From: Plumapathes pennacea
Lineage: Eukaryota > Cnidaria > Anthozoa > Antipatharia > Myriopathidae
Assembly: GCA_964036295.1 (NCBI GenBank)
Contig: OZ038469.1
Coordinates: forward strand, 13,201,591 to 13,265,590
Reading direction: 5' to 3'
Length of the DNA stretch: 64,000 nt
The translations under genes and the position numbers were made by a program. Below, in pieces: positions 56,660 to 64,000 of the stretch (position 1 is its first letter; the number at the start of each line of letters is the position of its first letter). The notes beneath the pieces were generated by a model. It searched no databases. It was not told the origin of the DNA and was given only the letters and a program-made list of their open reading frames with translations.

Positions 56660-57165
56660 AGTTGGGCTAGCTACATTGTGTTTTTGATGCTTTGGGTAAT
56701 TTGTAAATGTTTTACTAAATTACTCCCTGGTCTTCGACCACTGCCATGGTCACTTGAAGGAGTGAAAGCCAGTTGTATGCAAATTATGTGGTATTTCACA
56801 ACACACCAGGACATACCCTGGTTAGATGGGTCGAGCTGGCTCAGTTTGCTGAGATCCTGGTATCTCCTGGTGTGGCTGTGAAATACACCACATAATTGTC
56901 TTTTAAATTAAGGTACCTAAATATTTTAGTATCTTAGGTTAAGGGCCTTATTACACGAGCTGGGCTAGCCACAGTACTCTAGTTAGATTGGTTGAGCTGG
57001 CTCTAGTTTGCTGAGATCCTGGTATGTCCTGGTGTGTTGTGAAATACACCACATAATTTGCATACAACAGGCCTTCAGCCCTTCAAGTGACCATGGCAGT
57101 GGTCGAAGACCAGGGAGTAATTTAGTAAAACATTTACAAATTACCCAAAGTATCAAAACACAATA
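56660..57165. mobile_element. Fold-back element with about 150-base arms, block C
   Basis: Same structure as 31190-31700, with both arms: CATTGTGTTTTTGATGC near 56674 and its inverted copy ending AAAACACAAT near 57164. Non-coding. Confidence 0.7.
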
Positions 57166-57980
57166 CAGTTCGATAGCCAAATACTGTTCCAGTTGCACAT
57201 TGGAGACCTATATCTGTGATGTTTTGCAGATGCTTATCATATTATGGTTTGTTTAGTGGTGTTTTGTTGTATGAACTCAACATGAGAGGCAGGTGATGTG
57301 CATTACAATAATCAAATTGAATAGAGGGCTTGCACGGTGGGCATGTTGGATGGCAGGAACAATGAAATGTTTTTCTATAACAAATAGCATTTCTTTCCCA
57401 GAGGAGGTAAATTCTATTAATCCTGCCATCCAAAATGGCTGCCGTGCAAACCCCTCATTGGCTGAGAGGGCCCCTTTAATGAAAAGAGCAAACCCAAGTT
57501 AGGACTAAAAATGTTGATCATAATATGCTTATGGTGTTTATAAAGACATGTACTAGATACACTATGTATTAGATATACTTCAAATAGCAATATATACAGC
57601 CCAGCTTCAAGGTCAAACTATGAATTATCTAGATTCAAGCTTCTTGCCTAAAGCATTTAGGAAAGAATCCCTCTTGAAATCAAAACCTCATCCAAAAGAA
57701 CATTTAAAAGAGATTGTAAGTTTTTCCTTCCTGACAGCCAGTAATACTAAAATTTAGGCTTTTTAGCTAATCAGAACTTCTTAAGAGTCAACCATTATGG
57801 TGGGTTCCCTGGTAATGCTGGAGACTTTTTGATATATATTTTGTGTTTGATATTAATTTGCTGGCCTTTAACCATGCGGATGCGGACTTCTTTCAGGTCT
57901 TCGTTGATCATTGTTTGTACTTCTTTACTGTTTGTCTCAAAATAGGTTAAGTTACTGTGAGCTTCTTAGAATCTTCGTCA
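57165..57980. other. Non-coding spacer with a small inverted repeat, block C
   Basis: Matches 13600-14380 and 31700-32505, including GTTGGATGGCAGGA against TCCTGCCATCC (57345-57450). No gene seen. Confidence 0.4.
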
Positions 57981-60900
57981 ATTCTTCCGCCGAACCCGGG
58001 AGAGTTAAGCTCGGCGCTGCTTTTTGTCTGTTTTTCGATTGATGTTGCCTATCTCCGTGCCGATCTTCGTTTCATGCAACTTGGCTCTTTGGTCACCAAA
58101 CAAGTTGTGACGTAGTCGTCTGTATAAACCCTGGGCCGTTTTCCAAGGACACTGCAAGGTTTCGCATATCGTTTTCCACATCTTGATCTCGCTCGAAGAT
58201 CCTTCTGTACTAAATTGTCAGTACTGGTGTTGAAAGCCTCCGCCTTGACGGTAAAGTGCTCTTCCTTTCTGCTAGTTCTGTTTTCTTCGCGCCTTTCATG
58301 TTTGAACTGGGCCTCGTCTTTGGCCATCCTGTTCACTTAAAAAGTCTGAACTTTTAATTAGTGTATATTTAACATTTTGTTTGGCTGTCTTTGGATTCCC
58401 CGGCTCTCACCAATGCAGCGCGAAGCAGAAGAAACCGTAAAATTTTACCCGATTACAACATTTTTTTTACCCAATACCAGAATGCGTGGCCTCACGTTCC
58501 AAACAAATTACGTCCACACTGTGTTTTCATACGTTTTTAAAAATTAAACCACCGTTTCCGATTTTCTACACTAGTTATCCGTTTTCGAAGTCGACCGCCC
58601 ATACTAATTCGTCTTCATTTAGGTACGCATTCGTTTTCGAAAGTCCCTACTTTCGAAACCGTTTTTGCAAACCTACGGTTTTCAAGTCGTCGTTTTATTG
58701 TTGACGGAAGGCAAAAACGCATTCTTAAAAATGTATGCATTTTCAAACGAAAATAGACTAGTGTGGACATGGCCTGAAAGGCTGGTTTTCACAGTGCCAT
58801 CAACAAAGAACCTTTTGCGCAAATCAAATCCTGTTTTTACACATTGTCGCGAGAGTCATTCTCACCCTGTAGTAGGTAAATACTTGCGTATGCACGGCCG
58901 CAAACATTGTTTTAAAAATATGTACGCACAATTTTAATCTAGTTGAAGATAATTCATATTTAAAGTGTTCTGTCTTTCTGCTAGTTGTGCTTTCTACTAG
59001 CAATTCTGGTTTAAACTTGGACTGTTCTTTGGCCATCCTCTTCACTTAGCAAATCAGAACCTTAAAGATGTTTATCAAACTTTATGTTTGGCTGTCTTGT
59101 TTAGATCCCCCAGCTGCCACCAATGCAACGAAGTAAAACAAACTGCGACATTTTACCCGCGTTTACAACTTTGTTTACTCCATGCTAGAATACGCGGCCT
59201 TGCACTCCAGATAACAGCTAATTGAAAGGCTGGACAGGTTTTCACAGTGTCATTAGTAGAACTGTAGAAGCAATGCAAAGTAATTTATGCGTTAGCCTGT
59301 TTTTACACAAAGTATCGCGAGAATCATTCTCCCCTGTAGTACGTAAATAATTATGTATGCACAGCCGCAAAAACTGTTTATAATTTTTACTGAGCAGAAT
59401 TGAGCTGTATCAATAGATAATTAAAAATGCCGTCGTGTACTAATAAATAAGAGTAAGCCATGGGATACTGTATTAATTTTAACAAAAAAATCCTGAATTA
59501 TGTATGTTTTGACACTATTACAGTAGACATTTTCTTAGTAACCATAAAATACGTGCCTTGCCTTGCCGTCACTGACACTTCTGAATTCGGGGGACTGGGT
59601 ACTTGGTAACTTTCCACGTGATGTGCTTGTGGCTCATGAACAAAACAATCAGCTTCTTAGAATCTTCGACAGTTCTCCCGCCGAACCTGGGAGAGTTCAG
59701 CTTGGCGCTGTTTTTCGTCTGTTTTTCGATTGATGTTGCCTATATCCGTGCCGATCTTCGTTTCAAGTAACTCGGTGCTTTAGTTGTGACGTCGTCTGTA
59801 TCGACCCTGGGCCGTTTTCCAAGGACGCTGCAAGGTTTCGCATACCCTTTGGCATACCTTGATCTCGCTCTAAGATCCTTTTGTAATAAATCGTCAGTAC
59901 TGGTGTTGAAAGCCTCCTCCTTGAAGGTACAGTGCTCTTCCTTTCTGCTAGTTCTGTTTTCTGGGAGCGTTTCGGGTTAGAACTGGGCCTCGTCTTTGGC
60001 CAGCCTGTTCACTTAAAAAGTCCGAACTTTGAAGTGGTGTTTATCAAATTTTTATTTGGCTGTCTTTGGACTTCCCCGGCTCCCGCCAATGCAACGAAGT
60101 AGAAAAAACCGTGAAATTTTACCCGATTACAACATATTTTTACCACCATATCAGAATGCGTGCGTTTTTGAAAAACCTTCGTTTTCTTTTTTATACACTA
60201 TTCCTCCGTTTTCGAAGTCGACTGCCCACACTAATTCGTTTTCATTTGAGAACGCATTCGTTTTCGAAATTGTCCATTTTGGGAACTTTTTTTGCAAACC
60301 TACGATTCTCGAGTTGTCGTTTTGGTGTTGACAGAAGGCAAAGACGCATTCATAAAAATGTATGCATTTTCAAACGAAAATTGATTGGTGGACGGAGCCT
60401 GAAAAGCTGGTTTTCACAGTGTCATCAACAGAAACAAAGAACCTTTTGCGGAAGTAAAATCCTGTTTTTACACATTGTCGCGAGAGTCATTCTCACCCTG
60501 TAGTAGGTAAATACTTGCGTATGCACGGCCGCAAACATTGTTTTAAAAAATATGTATGCACAATTTTAATCTAGTTGAAGATAATTCATATTTAAAGTGT
60601 TCTTTCTCTCTGCCAGTTGTGCTTTCTACGAGCAATTCTGGTTTAGACTTGGGCTGTTCTTTAGCCATCCTCTTCACTTAGCAAATCAGAACCTTAAAGC
60701 ATGTTTATTAAACTTTATGTTTGGCTTTCTTGTTTAAATCCACCAGCTTCCACCAATGCAACGAAGTAAAACAAACTGCGACATTTTACCCGCGTTTACA
60801 ACTTTGTTTACTCCATGCTAGAATACGCGGCCTTGCACTCCAGATAAAAGCTAATTGAAAGGCTGGACAGGTCTTCACAGTGTCATATTAGTAGAAGTAG

Positions 60901-62790
60901 GAGCAATGCAAAGAAATTTATGCGCTAGCCCGTTTTTACACAAAGTATCGCGAGAATCATTCTCCCCTGTAGTACGTAAATAATTATGTATGCACAGCCG
61001 CAAAAACTGTTTATAATTCTTACTGAGCAGAATTAAGCTGTATCAATAGATAATTAAAAATGCCGTCGTGTACTAATAAATAAGAGTAAGCCATGGGATA
61101 CTGTATTAATTTTAACAAAAAAATCCTGCATTATGTATGTTTTGACACTTTATTACAGTAGACATTTTCTTAGTAACCATAAAATACGTGCCTTGCCATG
61201 CCGTCACTGACAGTTCTGAGTCCGGGGGACTGGGTACTTGGTAACTTTCCACGTGATCTGCTTGTGGCTCATGAACAAAACAGTCAGCTTCTTAGAATCT
61301 TCGACAGTTCTCTCGCCGAACCTGGGAGAGTTAAGCTCGGCACTGTTTTTCGTCTGTTTTTCGATTGATGTTGCCTATATCCGTGCCGATCTTCGTTTCA
61401 AGTAACTCGGTGTTTTAGTTGACGTCGTCTGTATCGACCCTGGGCCGTTTTCCAAGGACGCTGCAAGGTTTCGCATACCGTCTGCCATACCTTGATCTCG
61501 CTCGAAGATCCTTCTGTACTAAATTGTCAGTACTGGTGTTGAAAGCCTCCGCCTTGAAGGTAAAGTGCTCTTCCTTTCTGTTAGTTCTGTTTTCTGGGAG
61601 CGTTTCAGGTTGGAACTGGGTCTCGTCTTTGGCCAGCCTGTTCACTTAAAAAGTCCGAACTTTGAAGTGGTGTTTATCAAATTTTTATTTGGCTGTCTTT
61701 GGACTCCCCCGGCTTCCGCCAATGCAACGAAGTAGAAAAAACCGTGAAATTTTACGCGATCACAACATATTTTTTACCACCATATCAGAATGCGTGCGTT
61801 TTTGAAAAACCTTCGTTTTCGTTTTTCTACACTATTCCTCCATCTTCGATGTCGACTGCCCACACTAATTCGTTTTCATTTGAGAACGCATTCGTTTTCG
61901 AGAGTGTCCATTTTGGGAACCTTTTCTGCAAACCTACGATTCTCAAGTTGTCGTTTTGGTGTTGACAGAAGGCAAAAACGCATTCATAAAAATGTATGCA
62001 TTTTCAAACGAAAATTGATTGGTGGGCGGAGCCTGAAAGGCTGGTTTTCACAGTGTCATCAACAAAAACAAAGAACCTTTTGCGGAAGTAAAATCCTGTT
62101 TTTACACATTGTCGTGAAAGTTATTTTCACCCTGTAGTAGGTAAATACTTACGTATGCACGGCCGCAAACATTGTTTTAAAAAATATGTATGCACAATTT
62201 TAATCTAATTGAAGATAATTCATATTTAAAGTGTTCTGTCTTTCTGCTAGTTGTGCTTTCTACTAGCAATTCTGGTTTAAACTTGGGCTGTTCTTTGGCC
62301 ATCCTCTTTTAGCAAATCAGAACTTTAAAGATGTTTATCAAACTTTATGTTTGGCTGTCTTCTTTAGATCCCCCAGCTCACACCAATGCAACGAAGTAAA
62401 ACAAACTGCGACATTTTAACCGCCTTTACAACTTTGTTTACCCCATGCTAAAATACGCGGCCTTTGCACTCCAGATAAAAGCTAACTGAAAGGCTGGACA
62501 GGTTTTCACAGTGTCAATAGTAGAAGTAGGAGCAAGGCAAAGAAATTTATGCGCTAGCCTGTTTTTACACAAAGTATCCCGAGAATCATTCTCCCCTGTA
62601 GTACGTAAATAATAATATTATTATGTATGCACGGCCGCAAAAACTGTTGATAATTCTTATAGAGCAGAATTGAGCTGTATCAATTGGTAATTAAAAATGC
62701 CGTCGTGCACTAATAAATACGAGTAAGTCATAGGATACTGTATTAATTTTAACAAAAAAAATCCTGCATTATATATATTTTGGCACTTAT
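57980..62790. repeat. Tandem array of about 1.65 kb units, block C (three units)
   Basis: CCGCCGAACC-type motifs at about 57988, 59680 and 61315 give unit lengths near 1692 and 1635. The first unit carries a 13-base extra (GTCACCAAACAAG near 58093). The last unit ends in the same way as the last unit of block A, with ACGAGTAAGTCATAGGATAC instead of AAGAGTAAGCCATGGGATAC, so array ends are conserved while copy number changes. Confidence 0.7.
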
Positions 62791-63532
62791 GCAAGCTGTT
62801 AAATTTCATGCCTAAAAATAATAAATTTTCTGGTGTTTATCACGAAATAGTAAGCACAACTTTCATCTGACGCAAAAGCGGTTTTTATCGATTTATTATT
62901 CAGACGCGTAAACAGTACAAAAAAGAAACCCTTTACGAAAATGTGGTGTGCTTATTTCAACGATCTCAAAGATAGCCCACTTCAAGCAGTTGCCTTTACT
63001 GTTTGCCTGCTTATTTCATCAACAAGTTCGGCTGTTGTTAAAGACAATCTTGAATGAGCTTAAACATGATGAGGGAATCAAGTGCCCAGTAAAACTTTGC
63101 AACAGTGCAACAGGGTAGAAAGAGAGCAATGAACAAAAATAAATTAAGAATCACAGTGTATCACAAAAGTCACAAAACCATATATGAATGAAGACCTTTG
63201 CCCGGTGTCACACTTTAGCGGAGATTTGAATGTAAGGTTGACACCACTGTACCTGCAATCAAAATTCAGGTCATTATTGTTTGGTTGTTTTGGTTAGCTC
63301 ACTTTATACTTATGAGAATAAAGTCACCGCAATCAAACTGAAACATCTTAATTGATTGTGAGAACCTTTTCATGTCTCAAGGCAGCTAGGCCTGCAGAAA
63401 TTCATTATATGTCTCAGTCTCTGCTTTATCGTTTGCTTTTTGTTTGTTTAAGTCGCTGCTGGAAGTTCATATACAGTTCATAACAAGCTCATATTAGTAG
63501 TCATATTAGTCATAACAAGTTCATAACAAGCT
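62790..63532. repeat. Block C tail, matching block A tail
   Basis: 62790-63440 matches 17550-18155. It then joins directly to sequence matching 19925 onward, without the 1.77 kb segment of block A. A short local duplication of CATAACAAG-CTC and CATATTAGT lies just before the SINE. No gene. Confidence 0.55.
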
Positions 63533-63755
63533 CGGCTTCATAACTCGGTAGTGAGAGCGTCGTACCCGCTGTATCGCAAAGGTCATGGGCTCAATTCCCG
63601 TTTAAGCCTGGAATTTTTCCAGGCTATCCTTCCAACTGCTTTAAAGTTACTTCATTATAACTGCGAGGGCCACTTTGATTATCATTCTAAGAAAATTCTC
63701 CTGGTACAAGATTTGTTGCCGTCTATCGTAATAAATGCTAGAAAGAGAAGTTGAG
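63533..63755 (+). mobile_element. tRNA-derived SINE, block C
   Basis: Nearly identical to 19975-20201. Here the A-box region reads ATAACTCGGTAGTGAGAGCG, the better form, and the B-box region CATGGGCTCAATTCC. Shared position relative to the block tail shows that it was duplicated with the block, not inserted twice. Confidence 0.65.
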
Positions 63756-64000
63756 TCGTCAGGTTACGGGATATAGGGCAGATGCTATGTCATCCGTGTT
63801 TTACGAGGTCCTGCTGGTAACTATAAAGCGCGATGGACAATTCAAAGTTTGACCCAAATAGGGAATCAGTTACTTCAAAAACTAGTATTATGCCACGTAC
63901 TCATTTTACTAGAAATACGATAATCGCAGATACCCCCTCACTCTGCCATTGATGGGACTTTTACTTTGGTAACTCCCAACAAGAGTAGCCTTTGTTTTAC
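63756..64000. other. Right edge, matching the region upstream of gene 2
   Basis: Matches 20202-20446 almost base for base (GTTACGGGATATAGGGCAG, ACTCCCAACAAGAGTAGCC). In block A this sequence leads, about 2 kb later, into gene 2. Confidence 0.5.

Noticed and set aside
14380..62790. CRISPR-like spaced repeats
   Set aside because: The units are long, directly adjacent, and lack short identical repeats with unique spacers. The setting is a eukaryotic genome.

Overview
The window looks like nuclear DNA of an anthozoan cnidarian, most likely a stony coral. This is inferred from AT-rich sequence, GT-AG introns, phase 1 modular exons, tRNA-derived SINEs, abundant palindromic MITE-like insertions, and IgGFc-binding/FN3/ZP membrane proteins. 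There is no bacterial-style operon, CRISPR array or rRNA.

Three tandem, plus-strand paralogous genes dominate (starts near 308, 22508 and 46396). Each encodes a signal peptide exon, one large exon for an IgGFc-binding-protein N-terminal domain (as in FCGBP), a variable middle, and a last coding exon with one transmembrane helix and a short tail carrying IDNPGF. In gene 1 (308-9667, 1366 aa by my splice model) the middle is eight fibronectin type III exons. In gene 2 (22508-27392, 880 aa) and gene 3 (46396-51078, 878 aa) it is a three-exon zona pellucida (ZP) module with a basic RRKRR cleavage site. All junctions at module borders are phase 1, so the middle has been exchanged without breaking the frame. 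Gene 3 has a GC instead of GT at the donor before its transmembrane exon.

Each gene is followed by a related block of about 10-12 kb: a probable 3' UTR intron and terminal exon, decayed retroelement pieces, a minus-strand ORF of unknown function, fold-back elements, and a tandem array of about 1.65 kb units (two in block A, three plus a partial in B, three in C). Gene plus block therefore repeats with a spacing of about 22-24 kb. The last 560 bases of the window match sequence about 2 kb upstream of gene 2, so a fourth gene may lie just past the right edge.

The rest is mobile-element debris: a TTAA-flanked 1.8 kb insertion with Helitron-like protein remains, hairpin-headed sequences, a composite palindromic element shared by introns of genes 1 and 2, SINEs, and a pentanucleotide microsatellite. 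The genes probably make cell-surface or mucus-matrix proteins: genes 2 and 3 could polymerise through ZP modules, while gene 1 would display the same IgGFc-type head on an FN3 stalk. That functional reading is inference. All exon borders were set by eye from splice motifs, frame, and comparison among the three copies.
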